50,795 nt of DNA from Herpetosiphonaceae bacterium. GTDB taxonomy: Bacteria > Chloroflexota > Chloroflexia > Chloroflexales > Herpetosiphonaceae. The position numbers and the translations under genes are program-made. The DNA is taken from assembly GCA_013538855.1 (NCBI GenBank), contig JABXJS010000185.1, positions 1-50,795 of the forward strand. The letters run 5' to 3'. Shown one piece after another: positions 15,636 to 25,375 of this stretch. A model generated the notes under the pieces. That model saw only the letters and a program-made list of their open reading frames with translations, ran no database searches and was not told the DNA's origin. Every line of letters starts with the position of its first letter. Position 1 is the stretch's first letter.

Positions 15636-16556
15636 CTACAGCTCGATTGTCAGGCCCTCATAGGCGGCGACGGTGTTGGGGAATAGTGTCTGCGCCTCTT
15701 GCTCGAGCTGCGCGATCATATCGTCGCTGTAGCGTGGCTCGTGATGAAACAGCACGAGGCGGTCGACTTCAGCGGCCTTGGCCACCGCGCACGCCATCTG
15801 CGGCGTCGAGTGCCCCCAGCCTTGGGTGGCACCGACGCCGCTGATCTGACCGAGATAGTGGGCTTCGCTATACTGCGCATCGTGGATCAACACATCGGCC
15901 TTGCGGGCGAATGCGACCAGCCGCTGATCAGTGTTGACATAACCCTCGGTATCGGTAGCATAGATAACGCTCTTGTTGTGCCACTGAATGCGGTAGATGA
16001 GCACGCCCTCGGGGTGCGCATACGAGCGCAGCGCGCGGATCTGGATGAGATCGGGATCATCGTCGATCTGCTCGTGGTAGAAATTGCGCACGCGGATGTC
16101 GTCGGCGGCCTTGCCGAGCAAGATCACGTCTGTTTCGGACATATTGCGCACAAACTTCAGCGAGTTCATCTCCTGCAGTGCAACAGGGAAGCTCGGTGGC
16201 AGCATCGAGTGCGCCAAGGTTTCTTCTAGGTCGCGCTCGAACACGCGTGGCCCAAAGATGTTCAAAATACTTGAGCCGACGTAGGCTGGGGTGAAGAACG
16301 GGAAGCCCTGGGTATGATCGTGGTGCATGTGGCTGAAGAGCAACGTTGCACGTACCGGTTCCTTATTGCTTCCTGCTCGGCGTAAAAGCTCGTTGCCTAG
16401 TCGAACAATGCCCGTGCCAGCATCCAAGATAATGGTGTGGCCATTGGCTTGGATCTCAACACACGGGGTATTGCCACCGAAACGCACGGTTTCCGGGCCA
16501 GGAACCGGAAAACTACCCCGAACACCCCAGAATGTCACCCGCATCGTTTCAGTCAT
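15636..16556 (-). CDS. MBL-fold metallohydrolase, paralogue A
   Basis: A 306-aa metallo-beta-lactamase-fold hydrolase with the binuclear-zinc motif SHMHHDH (His76, His78, Asp80, His81). It has further ligands in RSYAHPEG, the ATDTEGY aspartate and the final FHHEP histidines. The opening WGVRGSFPVPGP and the FGGNTPCVEI stretch are typical of the subgroup that includes cyclic-nucleotide-phosphodiesterase-like proteins; the substrate is not known. It begins 15 bp after the leucyl aminopeptidase gene and is probably its operon partner. A close paralogue is at 18366 on the other strand. Confidence 0.85.
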   Translation of the reverse strand: MTETMRVTFWGVRGSFPVPGPETVRFGGNTPCVEIQANGHTIILDAGTGIVRLGNELLRRAGSNKEPVRATLLFSHMHHDHTQGFPFFTPAYVGSSILNIFGPRVFERDLEETLAHSMLPPSFPVALQEMNSLKFVRNMSETDVILLGKAADDIRVRNFYHEQIDDDPDLIQIRALRSYAHPEGVLIYRIQWHNKSVIYATDTEGYVNTDQRLVAFARKADVLIHDAQYSEAHYLGQISGVGATQGWGHSTPQMACAVAKAAEVDRLVLFHHEPRYSDDMIAQLEQEAQTLFPNTVAAYEGLTIEL

Positions 16557-16571
16557 AGCCGATTCCTCTCG

Positions 16572-18092
16572 TTACAGCGATACTCCACTCCACTCGCGGA
16601 GCAGCTCGGTGAGCAGACGGACCCCATAGCCAGTTGCACCTTTGGGATTGTAGTTTTTCGGTTGATCTTCTGTCCAGGCGACGCCAGCAATATCAAGGTG
16701 CACCCATGGGAAATCACCGACGAAGTGGCTGAGGAACGCGCCAGCTGTAATTGCACCGCCGTTACGACCGCCGGTATTTTTGATATCGGCGATATCGGAG
16801 CGGACCTGGCGTTTGTACTCGTCCCACAAGGGCAGCTCCCAGATACGCTCACCAGAGGTGTCCGCAGCGGCCTTGAGCCGCTCAAGCAGCGCCGGGTTAT
16901 TGGTCATAGCGCCAGCGGCATACGAGCCAAGCGCCACGACACAGGCACCAGTGAGGGTGGCCAAGTCGATGATTGCCGTCGGATTGTAGCGCTGAGCGTA
17001 GGAGAGGGCATCGGCTAGCACAAGGCGGCCCTCGGCATCGGTGTTGAGCACCTCGATTGTCACGCCATTGAGCGCCTTGAGAATATCGCCGGGCTTATAG
17101 GCGTTTTCGCCGAGCAAGTTCTCGGTAGCGCCGACCAACGCAACAACGTGCAGCGGCAGCTTGAGGCGGCCGAGCGTCTCCATGGTGCCCAAGACTGCGC
17201 CAGCGCCCTGCATGTCCATCTTCATCTTGTCCATGTCGGCGGCGGGCTTGATCGAGATACCGCCAGCATCGAAGGTGACGCCCTTACCAGCCAGCACGAT
17301 GGTTGGCCGATCTGGCTGCGGCTGGCCATACTCCAAGATGATAAACTTGGCTGGCTCGCGTGCGCCTTTGGAGACGCCAAGCAGGCCGCCCATACCTAGC
17401 TCGACCTGCTTATCGTGATCGAAAATCGTGCAGGTCATATCGTGGTCCTGCGCGATGCGCTGGGCTGTTTCGGCGAGGTAGGTGGGGGTCGCCACAACCG
17501 GCGGGTTGTTGCCTAAATCGCGGGCGAGATTCACGCCGGCAGCGATGGCTTTGGCCCAATCGACGGCCTTTTTGACGCCATCGACATCCGCATCGACGAG
17601 CAAGGTCACTTGCTCAAGCTTGGTCGTGGGGACGCGCTCGTCGGGCAGTGTTTTGAAGGAATCAAAGCGATACACACCCATGAGCAGCCCTTCAACCAGC
17701 GAGCGAGCGGCGGCGCTTGCGCCAAGCGCATCGGTGGTAGGCAGAGTCAGCGTGGCTGAGGATTGCTGAAGCTCGCGGACTTTTTGGCCAATCAGCGCCC
17801 CAACTTGGCGGCTGCGCTCAGGCGTCCAGTCGGCTTTCTCGCCAAGACCGACTAACAAAACACGACGGCTAGCAAAGGGAGCTGACGTGGATTGAACGCT
17901 GGAGTCCTGGGGGGCGGCGGTTGTCTGCGTAGGGACGTAGACCAGTAACGCCTGTTTAAAGGCACCGTTCCAATCGCTGGATTCAACCACATGTGTCAGG
18001 CTATCGGGGAGCGGGGCATCCTGCCAGGTGCCGAGAACGACGATACGGTCTGCTTGCTGGGCGACGTTGCCCTGTTTAACGTGAATCTCCAT
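16572..18092 (-). CDS. pepA: Leucyl aminopeptidase (M17 family)
   Basis: A 506-aa M17 leucine aminopeptidase, a hexameric di-metal enzyme that removes N-terminal residues from peptides. The N-terminal domain is diverged. The catalytic domain has GKGVTFDAGGISIKP (metal Lys and Asp), the MKMDMQGAGAV loop, and the signature NTDAEGRL with metal Asp and Glu. The start at 18092 follows GGAAGGA; the longer frame to 18176 would run through the promoter. A TTGACA/TACAAT promoter lies at 18147-18176, and the MBL hydrolase is downstream in the same unit. Confidence 0.93.
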   Translation of the reverse strand: MEIHVKQGNVAQQADRIVVLGTWQDAPLPDSLTHVVESSDWNGAFKQALLVYVPTQTTAAPQDSSVQSTSAPFASRRVLLVGLGEKADWTPERSRQVGALIGQKVRELQQSSATLTLPTTDALGASAAARSLVEGLLMGVYRFDSFKTLPDERVPTTKLEQVTLLVDADVDGVKKAVDWAKAIAAGVNLARDLGNNPPVVATPTYLAETAQRIAQDHDMTCTIFDHDKQVELGMGGLLGVSKGAREPAKFIILEYGQPQPDRPTIVLAGKGVTFDAGGISIKPAADMDKMKMDMQGAGAVLGTMETLGRLKLPLHVVALVGATENLLGENAYKPGDILKALNGVTIEVLNTDAEGRLVLADALSYAQRYNPTAIIDLATLTGACVVALGSYAAGAMTNNPALLERLKAAADTSGERIWELPLWDEYKRQVRSDIADIKNTGGRNGGAITAGAFLSHFVGDFPWVHLDIAGVAWTEDQPKNYNPKGATGYGVRLLTELLREWSGVSL

Positions 18093-18146
18093 GCAATCCT
18101 TCCATCTATTATGAACTATCTGGAGAGAGCGAGTTGCACTTGGGCT

Positions 18147-18176
18147 ATTGTACATGCGGCATTTGTTTGCTGTCAA
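18147..18176 (-). promoter_or_regulatory. Promoter of the pepA-MBL operon
   Basis: On the - strand: TTGACA (18176-18171), an 18-bp spacer and TACAAT (18152-18147). The remaining part of the gap to 18365 shows a CATAAT near the MBL gene without a good -35. Confidence 0.75.
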
Positions 18177-18365
18177 TAAATGTTCATCCCTGCTTGCCGC
18201 TAGGCCTACGCACGGGTATCGTTCCCCCCTATTGGTGGCTTGACAGCGGCGTGGGCAGCGATGTGGGACGATTTGGATGTGGGCATGTGAAGCAGCTAAC
18301 AGCCAGCGATTCTAACTTCTGGCATAATAGGTGCATCAGCAATGCCAAACGGCAAGGAGGGTACG

Positions 18366-19361
18366 ATGGCCGACGAGATGAGCGTTCGCTTTTGGGGCGT
18401 CCGTGGCAGCTATCCTGTTCCAGGCAGCGACACGCTACGCTTTGGTGGTAACACACCATGTGTTGAGATCCAGGTGGCCGGCCGGACGATTATCCTTGAT
18501 GCGGGCACCGGGATCATTAACTTAGGCCGCAGCTTGCTGTCGCGCTCGCAGCAGCCGGTGGTGGCCACGGTCTTATTCAGTCACATGCACCATGATCATA
18601 CGCAGGGCTTTCCATTTTTTGCGCCGGCGTATGTTGGGTCGAGCCATCTGTATATGTTCGGTCCAAGCATCTTCGAGCGCGATCTTGAGGAGCTGCTGGC
18701 GCGCACAATGTTGCCGCCGAGCTTTCCAGTGCAGTTGGCCGAGCTGCCATCACTCAAGGAGATCTCAACGCTGCGCGAGACCGAAGAGATTCTGATCGAT
18801 GTACAGACAGGACGATCAAGGGTGCGCAACCGTTTCCATGAAACACGGTCGAGTGTTGCGGATGCGATTGTTGTGCACGCGCTGCGCTCGTATGCGCATC
18901 CTGATGGCGTGCTCATCTATCGCATCGAGTGGGCTGGCCGTTCGATTGTCTACGCGACGGATACCGAGGGCTATGTCAATGTTGATCAGCGGCTGGCGGC
19001 ATTTGCGCACGGCGCTGATGTGTTGATCCACGACTCGCAGTACACCAACGAGCACTATCTTGGCCAGCGCCCGCATGTTGGATCAACGCAGGGCTGGGGC
19101 CACTCGACGCCACAGATGGCCTGTGCCGTGGCCAAGCAGGCCCAGGTCGGACAGCTGGTGCTGTTCCATCATGAGCCGCTGTACAACGATGCAACCATTG
19201 CGGCAATGGAGACAGAGGCGCGGACGCTCTTTCCGCATACGATCGCCGCCTACGAGGGCTTAACGATCAATCTTCCGCGGCCAGCGCAGAGCGAGGAGGC
19301 TGTGCCAACAGCCGCAGCCGTAGCGGAGTCAGCACAGCCGCAGGCCAACAAGCAGTCGTAA
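18366..19361 (+). CDS. MBL-fold metallohydrolase, paralogue B
   Basis: A 331-aa paralogue of the protein at 15636-16556, identical at most positions through the whole catalytic domain (SHMHHDH at His73/His75/Asp77/His78, RSYAHPDG, ATDTEGY, FHHEP). It adds a C-terminal Ala/Glu/Gln-rich tail of about 30 residues (PRPAQSEEAVPTAAAVAES) not present in paralogue A. The start follows AAGGAGGG. It is followed 35 bp later by a Crp/Fnr-family regulator on the same strand, which hints at a link with a small-molecule signal such as a cyclic nucleotide; this is inference only. Confidence 0.85.
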   Translation: MADEMSVRFWGVRGSYPVPGSDTLRFGGNTPCVEIQVAGRTIILDAGTGIINLGRSLLSRSQQPVVATVLFSHMHHDHTQGFPFFAPAYVGSSHLYMFGPSIFERDLEELLARTMLPPSFPVQLAELPSLKEISTLRETEEILIDVQTGRSRVRNRFHETRSSVADAIVVHALRSYAHPDGVLIYRIEWAGRSIVYATDTEGYVNVDQRLAAFAHGADVLIHDSQYTNEHYLGQRPHVGSTQGWGHSTPQMACAVAKQAQVGQLVLFHHEPLYNDATIAAMETEARTLFPHTIAAYEGLTINLPRPAQSEEAVPTAAAVAESAQPQANKQS

Positions 19362-19396
19362 GCCATCTGGCGTGATACAATCACAGGAGCAGCAGC

Positions 19397-20095
19397 ATGG
19401 GGGCAACGAGCACACACTCTGACCTACGCACCATCAACTTGTTTCAACACTTGTCCCCGCGAGAGCTAGCCGAGGTTGAGGGCTTGCTGCAGCAGCGCAC
19501 GTTTGCCGCTGGCACAACCTTAATCAGCGCCCAGCAGCCTGGCGAGGTGGTCTACCTGATCCTCAACGGCACAGTTAAAATCCATATGGAGCAGCTTGAC
19601 GGCTCCGATGTGGTGATCGCGATGCTGGGCGCAGGCGATGTTGTTGGCGAGATGAGCCTGCTTGATAGCGCAGGCCGCTCGGCCAGCGTGGTGACACAGG
19701 AGGAAAGCACGCTGGCATGGATGCAGCGAGCGGCTTTTCAGCACTGTCTGAACACTATTCCCACGATGGCGGCAAATCTTGTGCGCACGCTCACCGGGCG
19801 CTTGCGCATGGCCAACGCGCAGATTCAAGCGCTGGCGACGCTTGATGTGTCGGGGCGAGTGGCGCGCCAGCTGCTAGCATTTGCGGAGCGCTACGGCATC
19901 GCGATGGAGGCTGCAACGCTGATTCCCATGCGCCTAACCCAGAGCGATCTGGCGGCGCTGGTGGGGGCCTCGCGCGAGCGGGTGAATCAAGCGATCGTGG
20001 GCTACAAACAGCAGGGTGTGATCTCGATCAATCAGCGCTTCTATATCATTATTCATGATCTGGCGGCGCTGGCTGCCGACTGCCAGATTAGCTAG
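19397..20095 (+). CDS. Crp/Fnr-family transcriptional regulator
   Basis: A 232-aa regulator. Res about 12-125 form a cyclic-nucleotide-binding-type beta roll (GDVVGEMSLLDSAGRSASVV resembles the phosphate-binding cassette GE-SLLD...R-A). A dimerisation helix and a C-terminal winged HTH with LTQSDLAALVGASRERVNQAI follow. No N-terminal cysteine cluster is present, so it is not an iron-sulfur FNR. The cassette, including GE and R-S-A, is compatible with cAMP or another nucleotide. Probably co-transcribed with the upstream MBL hydrolase and the downstream DUF3054 gene. Confidence 0.9.
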   Translation: MGATSTHSDLRTINLFQHLSPRELAEVEGLLQQRTFAAGTTLISAQQPGEVVYLILNGTVKIHMEQLDGSDVVIAMLGAGDVVGEMSLLDSAGRSASVVTQEESTLAWMQRAAFQHCLNTIPTMAANLVRTLTGRLRMANAQIQALATLDVSGRVARQLLAFAERYGIAMEAATLIPMRLTQSDLAALVGASRERVNQAIVGYKQQGVISINQRFYIIIHDLAALAADCQIS

Positions 20096-20146
20096 CCTGT
20101 GGTGCTGATGGCTTTGGATTTTTTGTTAGCAGGATGAGGTTGCTCT

Positions 20147-20551
20147 ATGAGCGGTTTACTTTCACGACGACTCAAGCATCTGAGCGGTGGCCATGTGGCC
20201 GCCCTGGCCGTTGGTGATGTGGCGGTGTTCGCGGCCTTCGCATTCTTAGGCCGCAGTGCCCACAATGAAGGCGTGAATATTGGTGAGATCGCGACGATCG
20301 CTGCCCCGTTTGCGCTCGGCTGGCTGGCGGTCAGCCCGTGGACCGGCATGTTTCGCGCTGAGGTTGCGACGCAGCCGAAGACGGCGCTCGGGCGGACCGC
20401 CGCGACCTGGGCACTGGCCGGGCCGGTTGGCCTGGGCTTGCGGGCGCTTTTTGGCCGCGACGTACCGCTGAGCTTCGCAATCACAACCTTGATTATCAAC
20501 TGCGTGCTGCTGCTCATCTGGCGCGGGCTCGCAGCGTGGCGCTTGCGCTAG
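20147..20551 (+). CDS. DUF3054 family membrane protein
   Basis: A 134-aa protein with four hydrophobic segments and the pattern of DUF3054: a GD motif in the first helix (AVGDVAVFAAFAFLGRSAHNEG), a PFALGWL segment and a basic C-terminus. The function of this family is unknown. It follows the Crp-family gene by about 50 bp on the same strand. Its stop is only 3 bp from that of the convergent histidine kinase, with no terminator visible between them. Confidence 0.75.
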   Translation: MSGLLSRRLKHLSGGHVAALAVGDVAVFAAFAFLGRSAHNEGVNIGEIATIAAPFALGWLAVSPWTGMFRAEVATQPKTALGRTAATWALAGPVGLGLRALFGRDVPLSFAITTLIINCVLLLIWRGLAAWRLR

Positions 20552-20554
20552 GCG

Positions 20555-21748
20555 CTAGTCAACAACAGGGAGCGCAATTGTAAATGTGCTCCCTTGCCCC
20601 GCTACACTTGTCGCCCAGACAACCCCGCCATGGCCTTCGACAAGATGCTTGACGATCGCCAGCCCTAGCCCTGTTCCACCTTTGCCGCGTGTGCGTGCCC
20701 GATCAACTTTATAGAAGCGCTCGAAAATGCGCCCCAGCGCCTCGGCGGGAATGCCTGCGCCGGTATCGCTGACCGCGATGGTGACCCACTCGGGGGCTGG
20801 GTCGCTGCGGGTGATCAGCTGGCTGGCGAGCGCTGCGCGGGTGTGGCGGTCGGCGCTGAGTGTAATCGTGCCGCCGCTGTCGGTCCACTTGACAGCATTG
20901 TAGAGCAGGTTGAGCAGCACCTGCCCCATGCGCGCTGTATCGACATACACCGGTGGCAGATCGGCGGCGATATGGGTTTGCAGATGCAGCGCTTTTTTGC
21001 TGATTTGCGGCTCGATGCGCTGCAGCGCACGCTCGATGATCTCGCTGACGGGCTGTGGCTGAAGCTGTAAGATCATGCGGCCGGACTCGATCTGTGACAG
21101 CTCGTGTAGCTCGTCGACGAGCTGCATCACAGCCTCTAGCTCGTGCGTAACCTGGCCGAGCATCCGCTGGCCCAGCTCGGGCGGTGGATTAGTCTGAAGG
21201 GTTTCGATCAGCAGGCTGATCGAGGCCAGCGGCGTGCGCAGCTCGTGGGAGACATTGGCCACCAAATCGCGGCGGGCGCGCTCGAGCTGGCTGAGCTGAG
21301 TCATATCGCGCACGATGAGCAGCGCGCCCTGGTTGATGCTTGGCTCGCACCAAATGCGCATGGTTTTATTTGAGAGCACTGGCTTGAGATCCATCTGCTG
21401 AGGCTCGTTGCGGCGCAGCGCGTGGTCGATCATGGTATCGGCGTGATAGTCGCGGATCAAGGTGATGATGCCGTGGTTGAGCGCCTCGTCGACGGAGACG
21501 CCAAAGAGCTTGGCGGCGGTTGGGTTGCAAAAGCGGATGACTCGATTGTGATCAACGACGATCACGCCTGAGTCCAGTGCCTGTGCCAACAGGCGAAAGA
21601 GTGGCGAGAAGGGGTCTTTTTGCTCGGCGGGCTGGATCGTGCGGCGCTGAAGATAGGCGAGGTCACGTTGGGCCTCGCGGCGCACCTTGATGGCCCAGGC
21701 CAGCGCCACCATGGCGATGACGCCGCTAGCCAGATCGAGCCAGATCAT
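20555..21748 (-). CDS. PhoR-like sensor histidine kinase
   Basis: A 397-aa sensor kinase with one N-terminal membrane helix (res 4-21), a PAS domain (about 50-150, [25 protein letters not shown]), HisKA with the phospho-acceptor His168 ([11 protein letters not shown]), and a HATPase_c domain (N box [11 protein letters not shown]1 DTGAGIP, F box, G2 [10 protein letters not shown]). The layout matches PhoR, the phosphate-limitation sensor, but the signal is not shown by the sequence. Its start codon overlaps the stop of the upstream response regulator (ATGA), so the pair is translationally coupled. Confidence 0.92.
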   Translation of the reverse strand: MIWLDLASGVIAMVALAWAIKVRREAQRDLAYLQRRTIQPAEQKDPFSPLFRLLAQALDSGVIVVDHNRVIRFCNPTAAKLFGVSVDEALNHGIITLIRDYHADTMIDHALRRNEPQQMDLKPVLSNKTMRIWCEPSINQGALLIVRDMTQLSQLERARRDLVANVSHELRTPLASISLLIETLQTNPPPELGQRMLGQVTHELEAVMQLVDELHELSQIESGRMILQLQPQPVSEIIERALQRIEPQISKKALHLQTHIAADLPPVYVDTARMGQVLLNLLYNAVKWTDSGGTITLSADRHTRAALASQLITRSDPAPEWVTIAVSDTGAGIPAEALGRIFERFYKVDRARTRGKGGTGLGLAIVKHLVEGHGGVVWATSVAGQGSTFTIALPVVD

Positions 21749-22443
21749 GAACGACTGAGCTGGTCGTTGAAGCGATAGCCGATGCCGCGCACCGTTTGAA
21801 TAAAGATCGGCTTACTTGGATCGGCCTCGACCTTCTCGCGCAGCCAGCGAATGTGCACATCGACTGTGCGCGAGTCGCCAGGGAAGTCATAGCCCCAGAC
21901 GCGCTCGAGGAGCAGATCGCGTGACAGCGCCATGCCGCGGTTGCGCATGAGGCAGACCAGCAGGTCGAACTCTTTTTGGGCCAGCGTGATCTCGATACTG
22001 TTGCGAAACACCCGGCGGCTGCCGGTATCGACGCGCAGATCGTCGGCGGTGAGCAGCTCGCGCTCCACGCCGGTGGGCTGGCGGTCGGAGCGGCGTAAAA
22101 TGGCCCGCACGCGCGCGAGCAGCTCGCCAAGGCTAAAGGGCTTGACGACGTAATCATCGGCCCCTAGCTCAAGGCCGGCAATGCGATCGACCTCGTCCTG
22201 GCGTGCGGTGAGCATGATAATGGGCACGTCGGTCTCGCGGCGCAGCAGGCGACAGACAGAGAAGCCGTCGAGCTTGGGCAGCATCACATCAAGGATGACC
22301 AAATCGGGCGCTTCGGCGCGGGCTAAGTCGAGGCCGGTGACGCCATCGTTCGCGGACATGACCGTATAGCCCTCGCGCTCAAGGTTGTAGCGTAGGGTAT
22401 CGGCCAACACTTCTTCATCTTCAACAAGCAGTATTGTAGACAT
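21745..22443 (-). CDS. OmpR/PhoB-type response regulator
   Basis: A 232-aa regulator with a receiver domain (acidic EDEE at 8-11, phospho-acceptor Asp52 in [17 protein letters not shown]) and a C-terminal winged helix of the OmpR class (res about 130-228, ending VRGIGYRF). Partner of the overlapping histidine kinase. No ribosome-binding site precedes the ATG, and an extended -10 lies only 9 bases upstream, which suggests a leaderless message. The upstream PBP gene ends 24 bases before this start, so read-through from it is also possible. Confidence 0.93.
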   Translation of the reverse strand: MSTILLVEDEEVLADTLRYNLEREGYTVMSANDGVTGLDLARAEAPDLVILDVMLPKLDGFSVCRLLRRETDVPIIMLTARQDEVDRIAGLELGADDYVVKPFSLGELLARVRAILRRSDRQPTGVERELLTADDLRVDTGSRRVFRNSIEITLAQKEFDLLVCLMRNRGMALSRDLLLERVWGYDFPGDSRTVDVHIRWLREKVEADPSKPIFIQTVRGIGYRFNDQLSRS

Positions 22444-22452
22444 AGCGGCTGT

Positions 22453-22461
22453 ATTGTACCA
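22453..22461 (-). promoter_or_regulatory. Extended -10 immediately upstream of the response regulator start
   Basis: On the - strand TGG-TACAAT ends 9 bases before the ATG at 22443, which would place the transcription start at or within three bases of the start codon. No convincing -35 is seen. Confidence 0.45.
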
Positions 22462-22467
22462 CGTCTG

Positions 22468-25272
22468 CTACTGACGAATCACGATGGTTGCCGCGCTTGA
22501 TTGGCCGCGATTGCCGGCGCTATCGTAGGCACTGGCGCGCACGCGGTAGGTACCAGGGAGCAGCGGCGTCCAGTCTAGCTCCCAGGGTGGGCTAGCGCGT
22601 GTTTGGGTTTCGGCGTTGATCTCCCACTCGACGCGGGCGATGGGATTGGCATCGCTGGGCACAGCCTGAAGCCGGAGCGCCTGATTGATGCTACCGCTGC
22701 TAGGGACGATCAGCTCGACCTTGGGCGGTGTGCGATCGAGGTTGACGGTGACCCACTGCTCCTCGGGGCCAGATGGGCGATAGACGACCAGCTTAATCGT
22801 GTACTGGCCCTCGGGCTGGTCGGCATTCCAGATACCGAGCAGGCCGTTGCTCACGCCGCCGCTGTCGGTGAGGATGGTCTGCCACGTGGTTGGTGCGGAG
22901 CCTGCGCCCCAGCTGAGGGTGTAGGCGCTTTCGGCGCTGCCGCGAATGCGCACGACAGGCCCAACGATGCTGCCGTTGCTTGGCTCGCTGATAGCGACCG
23001 GGCTAGGGCTGGTCGTGCCGGTGCCAACGGCCAGCGCGCAGGGTCGATTCGGCGGTGGGCCAAGGCCCCCAACCGACCCGGTCCAGCCCTGGGCTTCTGG
23101 TGGCAGCTTGACGAAGGGCTGCTCGCTGCCGGGCTGAGTAGGCTGGGCCACGCAGTCGCCACTGGGGCCAACGCGAACCATCACAAACATGGTATCGCTG
23201 GCGCTGGGCAGCTGGTCTTGCAGGAATAGATCGGTGCGGACTTGGGGGCAAGCGGGGGTTGGCAGCATACCGCTGAGTGCGCAGACCTCGTGCTCGACGA
23301 CCGAGTCGGGGCGCTCGAACGGCGTGGCTGGGATGCCCTCGTGGTAGGCGAGCATGAGGCGCTGCCAGATGACAGCTGCGCCAAACGAGCCAGGCACAGC
23401 GTCCATCGGCGCGTTATCGCTGTTGCCAACCCATGCGCCGATGACGACCTGTGGCGTATAGCCAACCGCCCAGCTATCGCGATCATCGTCGGTGGTGCCA
23501 GTTTTTACGGCGGCGGGGCGGCCATCAGGCAGCTCAAGGGCGCTATCGGGGCCAAACATCCACTCGCGGGTTTGATTATCGCTCAGAATATCGCTGATCA
23601 TATAGGCGATGCCTGCGCCGTTGGGACCAAGCACAGGCTGTGGCTGCGGCGGACTCCACGACTCCAGCACCTCGCCGCGGGTGTTCTCGACGCGCAGAAT
23701 GGTGGTTGGCGGGCGGTAGTTGCCGCCGTTAGCAAAAACGCTGTAGGCCGTTGTCAGATCGATGAGCTTGACCTCGCCGCCGCCAAGCGCTAGCGATAGA
23801 CCGTAGCGCGGGCGATCATTGAGGGTGGTGATGCCCATGCTGTGCACTTGCTGCAGAAAGCGGTCGATACCAACATAGTCTAAAGTTTTGACGGCGGGGA
23901 TATTGAACGAGTTGGCGAGTGCTTGGCGGATCGAGACCGGGCCGTGGAACGCACCATCGTAGTTGTTGGGGGCGTAGACCTCGTCGCCTGCGAGTGGATA
24001 CTCGGTTGGCACATCCCAGAGCACCGTGGCCGGATACCAGCCCTGAAGCATGGCGGTGGCGTAGACGAAGGGCTTGAGGGCCGAGCCAGGCTGGCGCTCG
24101 GCGAGGGCGACATTGACCTTGCCGTCGATGCTGGCGTCGTTGTAGTCGGCGGAGCCGACCATGGCGAGCACCTGGTTGGTCTCGCGGTCGAGCATCACGA
24201 CGGCCCCATTGCTGGCGTGCTGGCTGCGAATCTCGTCGATGCGCTGTGCGACGGTGGCCTGGGCGACATCCTGCCAGTGCGGATCGAGCGTGGTGATCAC
24301 CCGCAGGCCGCCGCGGTGCAGCAGCTCGGGGCCGTACTTGGCCTCCAGCTGATCGCGAATATAGAACACAAAGTGCGGTGCGCGCAGATTGACCACGGCG
24401 GGCTGCACATAGAGTGGCTCGGCAAACGCTGTGCGCGCCTGTTCGGCGCTGATGAAGTTGTTGCGCACCATGGCGTTGAGCACCTGGCGCTGGCGCTCCT
24501 TGGCTCCTTGCGGATTGGTCAGCGGATCGAGCTGCGACGGCGCTTGCGGCAGGCCAGCGAGCAGCGACGCTTGCGCCAAGCTCAGATCCTGCACCGGAAC
24601 CCCGAAGTACGCTTGGGCGGCGGCCTCGGCTCCATAGGCGTTGTTGCCGTAGGGAATCTCATTCAGATAAAGCGCAAGGATCTGATCCTTGGAGTAGCGC
24701 TGGCTGATCTGATAGGCGAGGATCGCCTCGCGAATCTTGCGGCGCAGGCTGTACTCGGTGCGCTCCTCGGGGGAGAGCAGCACATTGCGCACGAGCTGCT
24801 GGGTGATCGTTGAGGCACCGCCTTGGCCGGTCGGCTGGTTGGTGACGTTTGCCCAGTAGGCGCGCACGATACTTGTAAAGTTCACGCCGGGGTTGGTATA
24901 GAAGTTAGCGTCCTCAATTGCAATCGTGGCATTTTTGAGATCGGCGGGAAAGTTGCTGAACGGAACGACCGTGCGCTTGCCGACATCGGCATCGAACAGC
25001 TCATAGAGCAAGGTTGTGCCATCGCGGGCGTAGATCTTGGTGGTCTCAAATGGGCGGTGGGTGCCAAGCGCTTCAATCGAGGGCAGATCGCGGCTGTAGT
25101 ACCAGTAGAGGCCGCCCCCGGCTGCGACCGCGCAGATCAGCAGCACGAGCAGGAGCTGCGTGCAGCGAATCAGCCAGCGCAGCCAGCGCGGACGCTGGCG
25201 ATGGCGCTCGCGGCGCTGCTGACGACGGCTCAGGGCGCGATTGTGTGAATCAGGTTGTTGGCGCGATGTCAT
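22468..25272 (-). CDS. Class A penicillin-binding protein (PBP1A family) with C-terminal Ig-like extension
   Basis: A 934-aa bifunctional peptidoglycan synthase. A basic cytoplasmic N-terminus and membrane helix (res about 36-60) precede a GT51 transglycosylase domain (catalytic Glu120 in EDANFY, GASTITQQL, RKIREA). The transpeptidase domain has Ser397-x-x-Lys400 (GSALK), Ser455-x-Asn457 and KTG (590-592). The C-terminal ~230 residues hold a Pro/Gly-rich linker and two Ig-like beta domains. In the GT51 motif EDxxFxxHxG the His is replaced (EDANFYTNPG). No Shine-Dalgarno sequence is seen before the ATG. It lies just upstream of the PhoB/PhoR-like pair. Confidence 0.93.
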   Translation of the reverse strand: MTSRQQPDSHNRALSRRQQRRERHRQRPRWLRWLIRCTQLLLVLLICAVAAGGGLYWYYSRDLPSIEALGTHRPFETTKIYARDGTTLLYELFDADVGKRTVVPFSNFPADLKNATIAIEDANFYTNPGVNFTSIVRAYWANVTNQPTGQGGASTITQQLVRNVLLSPEERTEYSLRRKIREAILAYQISQRYSKDQILALYLNEIPYGNNAYGAEAAAQAYFGVPVQDLSLAQASLLAGLPQAPSQLDPLTNPQGAKERQRQVLNAMVRNNFISAEQARTAFAEPLYVQPAVVNLRAPHFVFYIRDQLEAKYGPELLHRGGLRVITTLDPHWQDVAQATVAQRIDEIRSQHASNGAVVMLDRETNQVLAMVGSADYNDASIDGKVNVALAERQPGSALKPFVYATAMLQGWYPATVLWDVPTEYPLAGDEVYAPNNYDGAFHGPVSIRQALANSFNIPAVKTLDYVGIDRFLQQVHSMGITTLNDRPRYGLSLALGGGEVKLIDLTTAYSVFANGGNYRPPTTILRVENTRGEVLESWSPPQPQPVLGPNGAGIAYMISDILSDNQTREWMFGPDSALELPDGRPAAVKTGTTDDDRDSWAVGYTPQVVIGAWVGNSDNAPMDAVPGSFGAAVIWQRLMLAYHEGIPATPFERPDSVVEHEVCALSGMLPTPACPQVRTDLFLQDQLPSASDTMFVMVRVGPSGDCVAQPTQPGSEQPFVKLPPEAQGWTGSVGGLGPPPNRPCALAVGTGTTSPSPVAISEPSNGSIVGPVVRIRGSAESAYTLSWGAGSAPTTWQTILTDSGGVSNGLLGIWNADQPEGQYTIKLVVYRPSGPEEQWVTVNLDRTPPKVELIVPSSGSINQALRLQAVPSDANPIARVEWEINAETQTRASPPWELDWTPLLPGTYRVRASAYDSAGNRGQSSAATIVIRQ

Positions 25273-25304
25273 GAATACTCTATCAACGTAGGTCCCATGC
25301 TAGA

Positions 25305-25313
25305 ATTATACCA
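25305..25313 (-). promoter_or_regulatory. Extended -10 promoter of the PBP1A gene
   Basis: On the - strand TGG-TATAAT (25313-25305), with a weak TTGTTG upstream, gives a start about 26 bases before the ATG. Confidence 0.55.
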
Positions 25314-25375
25314 GTGGTCGTTAGCAACAAGCAGGCGTTATCTGCTTTACCGTGATATACAGAAAGGATACGTGT

